A program made the position numbers and the translations under genes. Shown here one piece after another: positions 12,734-21,500 of a stretch of DNA of 44,595 bases; positions within the stretch are counted from its first letter, which is position 1; each line of letters opens with the position of its first letter. The notes beneath the pieces were generated by a model. It searched no databases, was not told where the DNA came from, and saw only the letters and a program-made list of their open reading frames with translations. The stretch covers positions 1 through 44,595 of the forward strand of contig JABDBA010000015.1 of NCBI GenBank assembly GCA_013288885.1. The letters are read 5' to 3'. The stretch comes from Gammaproteobacteria bacterium. GTDB taxonomy: Bacteria > Pseudomonadota > Gammaproteobacteria > JABDBA01.

Positions 12734-12896
12734 AGTAAAAAGCAGTAATTTACAATATCACAACCTAAACGTTAATACAAGGATAATGATACCTTAAGAG
12801 GCGAAGTTTTTGAGGTTTCTCAAAAAACATGAGAATATTTAACAAAGCTAGTTGTCAATATGTTAAATTAGAACCATTATTAAAGTAGGATAAATT

Positions 12897-13418
12897 ATGG
12901 ATAAAAAATCCCGTGAAGATGTTGCACTGTTTCGCGATTTTGTTAAAGATATTAAGCCATTAAGCCACGATAAAGTAGTTCCACCTAAACCACGCAGGCG
13001 GCCCAAAAAAAGAATTTCTTTCCATGAATCCGAATTGATTGAAGACAAACTCTCCGACCACGTCAGAGTAACGGTAACTGGCGGCGAAGCTTTAGCATTT
13101 TCTCAACCCGGTTTACAACCGCAGACCATGCGTGATTTACGCCAGGGTAAAATTAGGCCACAAGCTGTGCTTGATTTACATGGCATGACAGTAGTTAACT
13201 CACGCAAAGCATTAATAAAATTTTTGCTGCAAACTAAAAAACGTGCAATGCGCTGTGTTCTTGTCATTCATGGTAAAGGCAAATTTCAAACCGCAACTCC
13301 TATTTTAAAAAACCAAGTCAACAGTTGGTTACGTCAACACGAAAATATTTTAGCATTCTGCTCCGCCAAGGCGCGCGATGGTGGAGCAGGGGCGGTGTAT
13401 GTTTTGTTAAAACGATAA
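12897..13418 (+). CDS. Smr-domain protein, SmrA (YdaL)-like
   Basis: A 173-residue protein with a C-terminal Smr domain (about 90-173). It shows VLDLHGMT (DLHG at 93-96), VLVIHGKGKF (HGKG at 125-128) and the closing DGGAGAVYVLLKR. Smr domains bind or cut nucleic acid; the related SmrB cleaves mRNA on collided ribosomes. The N-terminal region (LFRDFVKDIKPL, GGEALAFSQPGLQP, LRQGKIRPQA) matches SmrA better than SmrB from memory. It keeps the DLH motif associated with nuclease activity, which E. coli SmrA lacks. AGGA precedes the ATG. It is convergent with the lipocalin-like gene and stands alone as a transcription unit. Confidence 0.88.
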   Translation: MDKKSREDVALFRDFVKDIKPLSHDKVVPPKPRRRPKKRISFHESELIEDKLSDHVRVTVTGGEALAFSQPGLQPQTMRDLRQGKIRPQAVLDLHGMTVVNSRKALIKFLLQTKKRAMRCVLVIHGKGKFQTATPILKNQVNSWLRQHENILAFCSAKARDGGAGAVYVLLKR

Positions 13419-13431
13419 TCCATTTAAGTAG

Positions 13432-13854
13432 TTAAACTATTTTACTCCATAAGATTTCACGATTAGTTCCATCCCACGGCTTTAATGACATTTTATCGTC
13501 AAAAAAATGGTATTTGCGGGCTACAGTTTTACTCATTTCATTGGGAAAAAGATGCCCTTCAATATGATGTTTCACTAATTCATTTTCGGTATCAATTTCA
13601 TAGTTGCCGCAGTAGGCTAAATAATCTTGTGGGATATTTACCAGTTCATCTTTGCTGGAGCTGGTAAATTTTTGCGAAATAAATGGTTTGCGATCTTTAC
13701 GAAAAATCTGCACTGCCATTTTGCCATTGGCATCATACATTATATACCCGAGAGCGTCTGTGCCGAAGGGATAATGTTTATTGCCGGCGTTATCTATTTC
13801 GACTGAATAAACTAATTTCCAAGTACCGATTATTTTTTGCTGTATGCTATTCAT
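13432..13854 (-). CDS. Lipocalin-like domain protein
   Basis: A small soluble beta-barrel-type protein. IIGTWKLVYSVEID is the GxW start of a lipocalin-like domain, followed by PFGTDALGYIMYDANGKMAVQIFRKDRKPF, a pattern typical of the bacterial lipocalin_5 group. Further strands are YEIDTENELVKHHIEGHLFPNE and VARKYHFFDDKMSL. Residue count is 140 from ATG 13854, which has GGAG about 6 bases upstream. An upstream ATG at 13866 would add four residues and overlap the preceding stop by one base. It is the last gene of a three-gene operon with a dioxygenase and a quinone reductase-like enzyme. A ligand, perhaps a small aromatic, is inferred from context only. Confidence 0.85.
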   Translation of the reverse strand: MNSIQQKIIGTWKLVYSVEIDNAGNKHYPFGTDALGYIMYDANGKMAVQIFRKDRKPFISQKFTSSSKDELVNIPQDYLAYCGNYEIDTENELVKHHIEGHLFPNEMSKTVARKYHFFDDKMSLKPWDGTNREILWSKIV

Positions 13855-13865
13855 TATTTTCTCCA

Positions 13866-14729
13866 TTATGGTATTGGTGCTTTGGGGCAGATAGACTCGC
13901 CTTCAGCCAATTGAAAATCATAATTTAATCGATAGTGATCACCGTCTTTTATAAAATTACCCACCATGTTATCGCTGGCGGTAAATACGGCATCGGTATG
14001 AATTATTTCATCATCTGCCATAAAAACTTGCGTCACCAGCGTTTCATGTTCTGGCGCGGAAACAACGAAATGAATATGTGCTGGACGTAGCGGATGCCGT
14101 TTTGCTGTTCTCAATAATTCTCCTACTGGGCCGTCAGTAGGCACGGGGTAGGGTGTAGGTAATAATGCTATTAATTCATAAGTACCCTTGTCATCAGTTT
14201 TAAATTTTCCGCGAAGATTCATATTAGGTTGTGCTGGGTCTTGGTTTTCATAAAAGCCATTGGTGGCGGCTTGCCAAACGTCTAAAGTAGCGTTAGAAAT
14301 AGGTTTGCCGTCAGCGAGGTTGATAACGGTGCCGGTGATAATGACACGTTTGCCTGTTGTTTCATCGCTGGCAGTGCAAGTGCCACGTGCGCGTAATGGC
14401 GCATTAGCACGATAAAAAGGTCCGCCCAGTGCATAACCCACCGAATTGCTTGGCCGTTGATGATTCATTATTTCAATCAATTGACTAGCGCCTAATACAT
14501 CCGCCATTAATAAAAATTCATTGCGATCTTTGCTGGTAAATTGCGCCATTCTTGCTAAAAAATCCCAAGCATATTCCCATTCGGGTTCACTAAGTTGAAT
14601 ATCTTTAATAAAACCATGCAAATGTTGAATTAAACTTTTCATGATTTGTTGTGTGCGTGGGTTCTCAATGTTGCCATAAGCTGCTAATACATTATCCGTA
14701 AGTTTTTCAGTAATATTTGTAGAGTTCAT
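13866..14729 (-). CDS. Intradiol ring-cleavage dioxygenase (catechol/hydroxyquinol 1,2-dioxygenase family)
   Basis: A 287-residue non-haem Fe(III) enzyme that opens catechol-type rings between the two hydroxyls. The N-terminal helical dimerisation domain covers about 1-95. The catalytic barrel starts near GGPFYRANAPLRARG. The four iron ligands are visible: Tyr160 (DVWQAATNGFYE), Tyr194 (PTPYPVPTDGP), His218 and His220 (RPAHIHF). NLRGKF and TQVFMADDE are also family-typical. Exact substrate (catechol, hydroxyquinol or a chlorinated form) cannot be read. GAGG precedes the ATG. It lies between a quinone reductase-like gene and the lipocalin-like gene in one operon. No muconate-processing genes are nearby, which argues for detoxification rather than growth on aromatics. 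Confidence 0.92.
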   Translation of the reverse strand: MNSTNITEKLTDNVLAAYGNIENPRTQQIMKSLIQHLHGFIKDIQLSEPEWEYAWDFLARMAQFTSKDRNEFLLMADVLGASQLIEIMNHQRPSNSVGYALGGPFYRANAPLRARGTCTASDETTGKRVIITGTVINLADGKPISNATLDVWQAATNGFYENQDPAQPNMNLRGKFKTDDKGTYELIALLPTPYPVPTDGPVGELLRTAKRHPLRPAHIHFVVSAPEHETLVTQVFMADDEIIHTDAVFTASDNMVGNFIKDGDHYRLNYDFQLAEGESICPKAPIP

Positions 14730-14738
14730 AAGAGTACC

Positions 14739-15728
14739 TCAATTAAATTGAATGACGACACGTTTACCACTTTTGCCTTGTAACACTTCTTGGTAAGCGG
14801 TAACGGCTTGTTCCGGTGGATAAATCATGGATTTTTCAACAGCTAAAGGGGTTAATTTATTTTGTTCAAAACCGGATTTCATTTCATTTAAAAATTTAGC
14901 ATTGGCGTTAAAATCAAAGGCGATTGTATTAATGCCAATGATTTCTTGATTGGAGCGATACAACTCGAATAAATTAAGCGTTGCTTCACGTGCATTTTCC
15001 CGTGCGCCGATGGTTACAATTCGGCCAAATTCAGCTAGTGATTCTATAAAAGCTTGCCAGTAGATATTGCCTACACTATTTAAAATAATATTAACAGGTA
15101 GGTCATTATTGGCAGCAAGAATTTTTTCTTTAAGATTGGCTTCTTCTGAGTTAATTGCGATCCAGCCTAATTTTAAAGCTTGTGCCAATTCTTCTTTACC
15201 GCGTACCAGGGCAATAGCATTGCTGTTTTTCCATTGACAAATTGACATAGCAGCACGACCCACTTGCCCTAACGCACCAACGACTAAAACAGTTTCGTAA
15301 GGTTTTATTTGCGCACGTTTGACTAAACTATAATAAGCCGTGGTGTAAGGTAAAGTTTGTCCGCCTGCTGTTAATAAATCGATATTATAAGGAATTTCCG
15401 CCAGTGCAGCAGCAGGTAGTTTAATATATTCAGCCTGAGTGCCATCGAATTCAATACCGGCGCCGCCGCCTGTTCCCCAGACTTTTTTTCCAATCATGTG
15501 CGTTGGTCCCTTGACTACTTCACCCGAGAAATCTCGCCCTGGAATACGAGGGGTTACCGCATTTTTGAAATAACCTAGCGTTGCTAATGCATCCGAAGGG
15601 TTAATGCCGGAAGTGGCAATTTTAATTAGGCATTCATCTGCTGTTAGCATGGGTGTTGATTTTTCTACCCATTCAAAAGCTATAGAGTCGGCGTCTTTGG
15701 CGTGGGTTTTAATAATCAGGGTTTTCAT
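14739..15728 (-). CDS. Zinc-independent MDR oxidoreductase, quinone reductase-like
   Basis: A 329-residue member of the medium-chain dehydrogenase/reductase superfamily. The GroES-like N-terminal half contains ATSGINPSDALATLGYF and PRIPGRDFSGEVV. The nucleotide-binding fold shows VLVVGALGQVGRAA (about 150-163). The catalytic-zinc Cys/His set is missing, as in NAD(P)H:quinone oxidoreductases. The C-terminus GKSGKRVVIQF is typical. GGAG lies 6 bases before the ATG. It is the first gene of the operon and is driven by a consensus promoter overlapped by an inverted repeat. Reduction of quinones or activated alkenes fits the catechol dioxygenase next door; the substrate is inferred. Confidence 0.88.
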   Translation of the reverse strand: MKTLIIKTHAKDADSIAFEWVEKSTPMLTADECLIKIATSGINPSDALATLGYFKNAVTPRIPGRDFSGEVVKGPTHMIGKKVWGTGGGAGIEFDGTQAEYIKLPAAALAEIPYNIDLLTAGGQTLPYTTAYYSLVKRAQIKPYETVLVVGALGQVGRAAMSICQWKNSNAIALVRGKEELAQALKLGWIAINSEEANLKEKILAANNDLPVNIILNSVGNIYWQAFIESLAEFGRIVTIGARENAREATLNLFELYRSNQEIIGINTIAFDFNANAKFLNEMKSGFEQNKLTPLAVEKSMIYPPEQAVTAYQEVLQGKSGKRVVIQFN

Positions 15729-15762
15729 AAGCTTACTCCGGGTTAATGATTAAGGTAAAGTC

Positions 15763-15800
15763 ATTATATATTACGAGTTTTAATATGTCAACACTCGTAA
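15763..15800 (-). promoter_or_regulatory. Consensus sigma-70 promoter with overlapping operator
   Basis: On the - strand, TTGACA (15786-15791) and TATAAT (15763-15768) are separated by exactly 17 bases, both perfect consensus. An inverted repeat TTACGAG-N16-CTCGTAA (15771-15800) encloses the -35 box and most of the spacer. A repressor bound there would block RNA polymerase. It reads into the quinone reductase/dioxygenase operon. The same arms, spacing and internal TTGACA recur at 17504-17533. Confidence 0.85.
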
Positions 15801-15843
15801 TAAAATCTTGCTTATTGTAGGGTGGATTAGACCTACCCCTTGA

Positions 15844-15942
15844 TTATATGGCCGCTTATAGGTATTCTATAAGTGGCCATATAAATAATTTTCATGTATT
15901 ATATGGCCGCTTATAGCTATTTTATAAGTGGCCATATAATAC
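15844..15942. repeat. Two tandem long palindromes upstream of the ATPase gene
   Basis: Two near-perfect palindromes occur in the same orientation, 55 bases apart. The first spans 15844-15884 (41 bp) and the second 15896-15942 (47 bp). The arms read TTATATGGCCGCTTATA and TATAAGTGGCCATATAA, with a variable centre (AGGTATTCT / GCTATTT). The second ends 18 bases before the ATG at 15961. They could be operators for autoregulation, transcript hairpins or mobile-element ends. A matching arrangement, with a different sequence, precedes the other ATPase at 42817. Confidence 0.9.
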
Positions 15943-15960
15943 AAATCAGGGTTTCGAGCA

Positions 15961-17430
15961 ATGAAAGATAAAATTGTAGGTAGACAGGAAGAGCAGAAAC
16001 TATTTCTAAAATTACTGCAGTCAAGACGTGCTGAGTTCGTTGCGATTTACGGGAGGCGTCGGGTTGGTAAAACTTACTTGGTGAGGAGGATTTTTGAAGG
16101 TAAGCCTTGTCTCTATTTTCAGGTTACTGGGCTTAAAGATGGCAATATGAAAGATCAGCTTTATGAATTTACACGTGCCGTGGAACGTGCTTTCTATACA
16201 AAAGGTACCATATTAAAAGAGCCAACAAAGTGGATGCAAGCATTTGAAATACTAACAACAGCCATTGCACAACATAAAAGCAAGGAAAAAATAGTCTTAT
16301 TTTTTGATGAACTTCCTTGGCTCGCCACGAAACGTTCAAAACTCATGCAGGCGTTGGATTACTATTGGAACACACATTGGGTGGATAATTCACGTATAAT
16401 CCTTATTGTATGTGGGTCAGCTGCTTCATGGATTATTGAAAATATCCTCAATAATAAAGGCGGCCTCCACAACCGAATCACTGCCAAACTTCGCTTGGAA
16501 CCATTCACATTAGGTGAGGTGAGAGACTTACTAAACTACAATAATATTAAATTAAATGAACAACAAATTTTAAAGTTGTACATGGTAATGGGTGGAATTC
16601 CTTATTATTGGACTTACATCGAAAAGGGGCTTTCGGCGGCACAGAATATTGACAAACTTTGTTTCACTAAAAATGGTCATTTATTTACAGAATTTTCACA
16701 TCTACTTTCTTCCTTATTTAATGAATCAGAATTATATCACGACCTCATACGCCGCATTGCAAAATATCGTTATGGAATAGATCGCAAAGTTTTGCTGAAG
16801 CAAGCTAAACGTTCTTCGGGAGGCCGGTTTAATAAACGCCTCCATGAACTAGAAGAAGCAGGATTTATTGTAAGTTTTATGCCACATAAACACAAAAAAC
16901 GTGGCAATTATTATCGTCTTATTGATGAATATACATTATTTTATCTGGATTGGATTGAACCTGCAATTAATAGCATCCGTCGCAAAGAACAAGCTTCGGG
17001 GTATTGGGATGAAAAAAGTAAATCTGCAGCCTGGAAAAGCTGGGCAGGATATGCGTTTGAAGCGGTTTGTTACAAGCACGTTAATAGCATTCAAAAGGTA
17101 TTGCGCATTAGTCCTGGTGCCGAAATTGGAACATGGCGTCATGTTTCGAAAATCCAGAGTGATGAATCAGGTGCACAAATTGATTTATTGTTTGATAGAG
17201 ATGATGGGTGCATTACTATTTGTGAAATTAAATATAGCGAATCTCCATTTTTGATAGACAAAGCTGTTGCTGCCACCTTACTAAAGAAGGTAGATATTTA
17301 TCGGAAGCAAACAAAAACTAATAAACAGATTTTTATCGCCATGGTGGCTGCAAATGGATTAAAACCAACTATGTACTCGGAAGAACTAATAACAGGATGC
17401 GTAACGCTAAAAGAGTTATTTGAACAATAA
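15961..17430 (+). CDS. AAA/STAND-type ATPase with C-terminal DUF234-like nuclease-fold domain
   Basis: A 489-residue member of the 'archaeal ATPase' family. Walker A is GRRRVGKT (31-38) and Walker B VLFFDELPW (Asp116, Glu117). A sensor-like VCGSAASW and a winged-helix segment (RFNKRLHELEEAGFIV) follow. The C-terminal domain has FYLDWIEP and a PD-(D/E)xK-like array, GAQIDLL (Asp408) and CEIKYSE (Glu422, Lys424). Biological role of this family is poorly known; several members look mobile or defence-related. It lies between the dioxygenase operon and rep, behind two palindromes, and is bracketed by near-identical 17-bp direct repeats (15793-15809 and 17481-17498). Cassette insertion is inferred. 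Confidence 0.88.
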   Translation: MKDKIVGRQEEQKLFLKLLQSRRAEFVAIYGRRRVGKTYLVRRIFEGKPCLYFQVTGLKDGNMKDQLYEFTRAVERAFYTKGTILKEPTKWMQAFEILTTAIAQHKSKEKIVLFFDELPWLATKRSKLMQALDYYWNTHWVDNSRIILIVCGSAASWIIENILNNKGGLHNRITAKLRLEPFTLGEVRDLLNYNNIKLNEQQILKLYMVMGGIPYYWTYIEKGLSAAQNIDKLCFTKNGHLFTEFSHLLSSLFNESELYHDLIRRIAKYRYGIDRKVLLKQAKRSSGGRFNKRLHELEEAGFIVSFMPHKHKKRGNYYRLIDEYTLFYLDWIEPAINSIRRKEQASGYWDEKSKSAAWKSWAGYAFEAVCYKHVNSIQKVLRISPGAEIGTWRHVSKIQSDESGAQIDLLFDRDDGCITICEIKYSESPFLIDKAVAATLLKKVDIYRKQTKTNKQIFIAMVAANGLKPTMYSEELITGCVTLKELFEQ

Positions 17431-17480
17431 GCATTATAGTTAAATAAGCATGCCCATTAATACGTAGGTGACCGTGCCAG

Positions 17481-17498
17481 ACTCGCAATAAAAATCTT
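17481..17498 (+). repeat. Direct repeat flanking the ATPase cassette (right copy)
   Basis: ACTCGCAATAAAAATCTT here matches ACTCGTAATAAAATCTT at 15793-15809 apart from one substitution and one extra A. The two lie about 1.69 kb apart in the same orientation, on either side of the palindromes and the ATPase gene. This may be a duplicated target or shared regulatory sequence. Confidence 0.6.
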
Positions 17499-17503
17499 AG
17501 CGA

Positions 17504-17533
17504 CTACGAGGATTGACAGTGAATGACTCGTAG
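17504..17533 (+). promoter_or_regulatory. Operator-like inverted repeat with internal TTGACA, upstream of rep
   Basis: CTACGAG-N16-CTCGTAG is an inverted repeat with TTGACA at 17513-17518, at the same offset as in the operator of the dioxygenase operon. Seventeen bases later stands TAGGCT (17536-17541), a weak -10. Such a promoter would start transcription at about the rep ATG, so the rep mRNA could be leaderless or use another -10. Confidence 0.65.
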
Positions 17534-17547
17534 AGTAGGCTGTTACA

Positions 17548-18435
17548 ATGGCAAAACCCAACTTAATCCTCAAAAACCTCCTCCTAACCAGCGCGGTGCC
17601 ATTGACCTTGGCCGATCGGCGTTTATATAACTATTTGCTCCATAATGCCTTGGATCACTTATCTAAACGGTTAGACTTTGTAATCCCATTAGCCGAATTA
17701 GCAGGGGTTTATGGCAGTGGCGCGCCACCGGCCGACCGCTTAAAAGAATCATTGCGACGTCTCATCAGAACATTAATAGAATTTGAATTGCCCAACAAAA
17801 AATGGGTGGTAACCAGTTTGTTAGACAAAGCAGAGTTGGATGAAGCCAAAGCGCAATTAAATTATTCTTATCCGCTTAATTGCCGCCAATTATTTACTGA
17901 TGCGTTTACTTTAGAACGTTGCTTAATTCAAGCACATTTTACGTTAAAATATAGTAATTTACTGTATGAAATTTTAGCCGCAGCTTTTTATACACAACAA
18001 ACAAATTATTCATTGGAAATAGCTGATCTGCGGGGTCGTTTGCAAATTGCTGCTGATAAATTAACTAATTTTAGTGATTTTGATCGTTTTACCTTAATGC
18101 CCGCTATCGATGAGATTAATTCTTATGCCAGCTTTGCGGTAAAATATGACACTACAAGAAAGGGCATGAAAGTCACCCATGTCGTATTCACTCTGACGGG
18201 CAAAAATAATCTTATGCAGCCAATTAATGCCCGATTAGTGCTGCCGCCCAAACGACCGCGCTTGTTTATAGATGACCCGGCAACAGAACGCGCTTATGCC
18301 CACCTGCTAAATGCTGAAACCAAAGAACGGCGGCGATTTTTTGATTTAGCCCGCAAAAAGGCTGCCAAAAAGAAACAACCACTGGCGGAAGAGTTGTTTG
18401 ATCGGGTGGATACTTGGTTTAGATGGGTGGCCTGA
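17548..18435 (+). CDS. Plasmid-type replication initiator, Rep_3 (RepB) family
   Basis: A 295-residue protein with the two winged-helix layout of Rep_3 initiators, which bind iterons and open plasmid origins. The first winged helix includes LTLADRRLYNYLLHNALDHL and DRLKESLRRLIRTLIEF. The second has FTLKYSNLLYEILAAAFY, SLEIADLRGRLQIAADKLTNFSDFDRFTLMPAIDEIN and THVVFTLTGK, which is highly characteristic. The C-terminus is basic (RKKAAKKKQ). GTAGG lies about 9 bases before the ATG. I see no partition genes or clear iteron array, only the inverted repeat just upstream. On a segment full of chromosomal core genes this is most likely a relic of an integrated plasmid or a domesticated initiator. Confidence 0.85.
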   Translation: MAKPNLILKNLLLTSAVPLTLADRRLYNYLLHNALDHLSKRLDFVIPLAELAGVYGSGAPPADRLKESLRRLIRTLIEFELPNKKWVVTSLLDKAELDEAKAQLNYSYPLNCRQLFTDAFTLERCLIQAHFTLKYSNLLYEILAAAFYTQQTNYSLEIADLRGRLQIAADKLTNFSDFDRFTLMPAIDEINSYASFAVKYDTTRKGMKVTHVVFTLTGKNNLMQPINARLVLPPKRPRLFIDDPATERAYAHLLNAETKERRRFFDLARKKAAKKKQPLAEELFDRVDTWFRWVA

Positions 18436-18516
18436 CCTTATGTTGCTTATTCCTAATGTAATGCTTATATGTTAAAGTATTGGCTATAGACTTTTCTTAC
18501 CTTACAGGTGAATAGT

Positions 18517-21500
18517 ATGTCGCTATTAACACAATTAGAAGAATATTGCAAATTTACTCAAGTGTTTGCTTTTTATTCATATGATCCCATCTTGTGCCGT
18601 TGGGTAGCAGATACAAAAAAGGGAAATGAACGAACATTTTATTTGCTTGACCAGCGAAAATTAGAATCATTAATAAAAGCAGCGGCTACTGATAATAAGC
18701 TGGACTATGAAAAAAAGAAAAAAGATTTATGGGAGGCATTAGACTTTGTAACTTCAGATGCTTTTTTAGCAGGGCATGAACGAGAATTCGCTGAGGGTAT
18801 AATTTACGTGCCGCTACAGCATGTGGAGGACGCTGCTCCAGTAGACGTTCAATATCAGCGAGCAATTAAACTGGAGGGCCTCAATAAAGACCCACATCTT
18901 CAGCCGCAAATTATAGCAATAAATAAGAGATTATTTGCAGCAGATAGAAAAAATCTACAGTTATCAATAATTAAATTCCTTATCGCGCAATATTTGGAAC
19001 CAAGTATTGTGGCTGAGGAGAAGCAAGATCCTCCTAATAAAAATGATGTTAAGCCAGCGAACCAAATTTTAATTGAAGCGTTAGCAGAAAAAGGCCGTAA
19101 ACAACATCCGCACTCGAAAATTTTATTTCATCGCTTGGTTCTTTTAGATGATGCGGAAATTTTTCAAACTTTAGTAAGTACTATAGAGGGTGTTAAAGGA
19201 AATGTAGCAGCGCGCCCACAACCTAGTGGTGATATGGCTTCGCATCTTAAAAAGCTTGCTTTGGCAGTCAATGATGCTGGCGATACTATTTTGCATCTTG
19301 TGGCAGACAACAAGGATTTTTTGGTTCCATTAGTTAGGTTATTTAGGCCATGGGCCAGAGAACTTTCTTCGATGCAAGGAGTGGGTAAACTCACAGTGCT
19401 GGCTAGGATTATCTGGGTTAGGCACAACAGTGATAATGCAAAGCAAATACTTATAGCACTAAGGGGCGAGGCATTCGATTTAAAAGTAGGTGCGTCTCTT
19501 CTGGATGGTAATGGAAACAATACTGTGTCGTTTCTGTTTTCTCAGTCTCATCATGTTGATTGTTATCGGGATCATATAATAATATTAGGTGAATTTCTTA
19601 CAGACGAAGTGATGGTAGATCTTATTTTACAGCCAAATAAAAATGGTTTAAATGCGTTGCATCTTGCGGTTTCTAATCCAGAAGATAAAAATGGTACGCA
19701 TATTCAACTGGCCAACGCTATTTTATTAAAAGCGGAAGCAAAAGAAACCGGGGATAGCTCAAGCACAGGGGCCGAAGATGAAAAAGCGGCGATGGATCCA
19801 ATGGAGCGGGCGTCTTTTATGACTGCTAAGTTTTCCCTTACCTTGTATAATCGAAATTGTGAGTTGAATCCTCTATTGCTTGCCATTACAGCGGGAAACA
19901 TTGAAAAAGTTAAAATGGTTTTAGCAGGGGTATCTGCTAAACCTGCCGTAAAAATGAAGTTATTATCAACTGTAACTGGTACTATTCTTATTCCTGGAGT
20001 TGTTGGCTCAACTAAATATGATTTAAATGCTTTGTCAGCAGCCCATGAATGTTATGATAAAGAAATAGCGGAATTTATAATGCAAGAAATAGGATATGAA
20101 GCTTGTGTTATGATGGTGCTAGAACCTACACCAAAAAAAGCAGGATTGTTTTCTTCGCAACTTAAAATACACCGCCCTGAAAATATGCAGAAATCGGTAT
20201 TTTCTTTTGTTAAAAAAGAACAGATTAGTGGCGAGCTTATGGGGGCTTACTATTATTTTGTTGCTAAAAGTATAAATGGAGGAAATGAAACTGACTCTTA
20301 CAGAGAGGAATTTAATTCTTTTAAAGAGGTCCTTCATAACTTATTGTGTTCCCCAGATAAACGTGTGACACATAATAGATTTAATAAAAAAGGTGATTAT
20401 AAAGATATCGAGGCGGCAATTTTAGACGATAAAGACTTAAGCACTGGAAAAAATAAATATGTAATTAATTTTCTAGATTTCTTACGGCGCCAAATGACGA
20501 CCCCAAAAGAGGGCTATCAAAAAGTAGCGGAACATATTTTGAAGTTTGCCCTAGAAGATAAGGATATAGATCCTTATATTATGTGTTTAATAGAATTTGA
20601 TGATAAAAAATTAGTCGCTAGATTGCTGAAAGATGGTCTATTTTATCAAATGCTTGTTAATGCCCCCGATAATTTCTTTCAATTGATCCGGCTTCGAGTG
20701 TCAACGCTTCCTAAGTCTTTAAAAGATAAACTCGTGCTACACCGATACTCTAATGGCGAAACTATTTTTCATGGTATTGTGAGACAAAAAGCTCTTACGC
20801 AAGAGCGTTCTTCAATTTTGAAAAATTGTTTTGGGTGTGTAGGTCAATTATTGCAAGATGTGATTGATGAAAGTTCTAAATTAAATGTTCTATGGCTTAT
20901 GATACATCATATATCACAAGATAGGGTTGGTGATTTAGATTTATTATGTGATTTGCTAGGAAAACAAGATTTTACCAACATGGCATTTAAAAGCAGTAAG
21001 GTAGCTAGTGACAACAAAGAATACTTCTACTGTAACATTTTGTTTCTCCTGCTGAGTTATAAGAAGAATCATAATGATCGTATTTTAGCTGTTATCAATA
21101 AAATGGAAAGTATATTAGGCATGGAAAATATGCATCGACTTGCTGCGCAACATGATGATAGATTTAGAAATGCTCTTCAACGCGTTAATAACTTCGGTGA
21201 AGTATCTGCTGCAATAAAAGAAAAAGTGGGAAAATATATAGAATATCGTGCGGAAGAGAAAGTGGGGCAGCAATCGCCTGCTGCGCCCAATCCCCCTTCA
21301 GAAGATGCTGGAGCGGGAGAAGGGCGGGAAGGTGTAGAAAATAATCTTAGTGCAGCAGCAGAAGATGGCAACCAGCGCCCAGAAGGTCAACCTGCACCAG
21401 ATAGTCGGTTGCCTGGAGTTTTACCAAACTCTAACCAGCGTTTTTTCTCACCCGCACCCGGCGCGGTAGTAGCTGTTCCTCCTCCTCCTGCTCCTCCTAA

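Noticed and set aside
12312..12797. + strand open frame of 161 residues opposite the 383-residue gene
   Set aside because: No ribosome site, irregular composition, and the - strand frame covering it is longer, with coherent helical, ankyrin-like sequence.
12806..12828. GTTTTTGAG/CTCAAAAAAC hairpin as a terminator between the 383-residue gene and the Smr gene
   Set aside because: It lies upstream of both divergent genes and has no T tract, so it terminates neither; too weak to call as regulatory.
15817..15838. GTAGGGTGG...CCTACCC as a sixth copy of the BIME-like family
   Set aside because: It lacks the GTCGG arms and both hairpins; only the GTAGG/CCTAC ends resemble the family.
15844..15942. 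Tandem palindromes as a CRISPR array
   Set aside because: Only two units, each itself a palindrome, with a short non-spacer-like gap and no cas genes.
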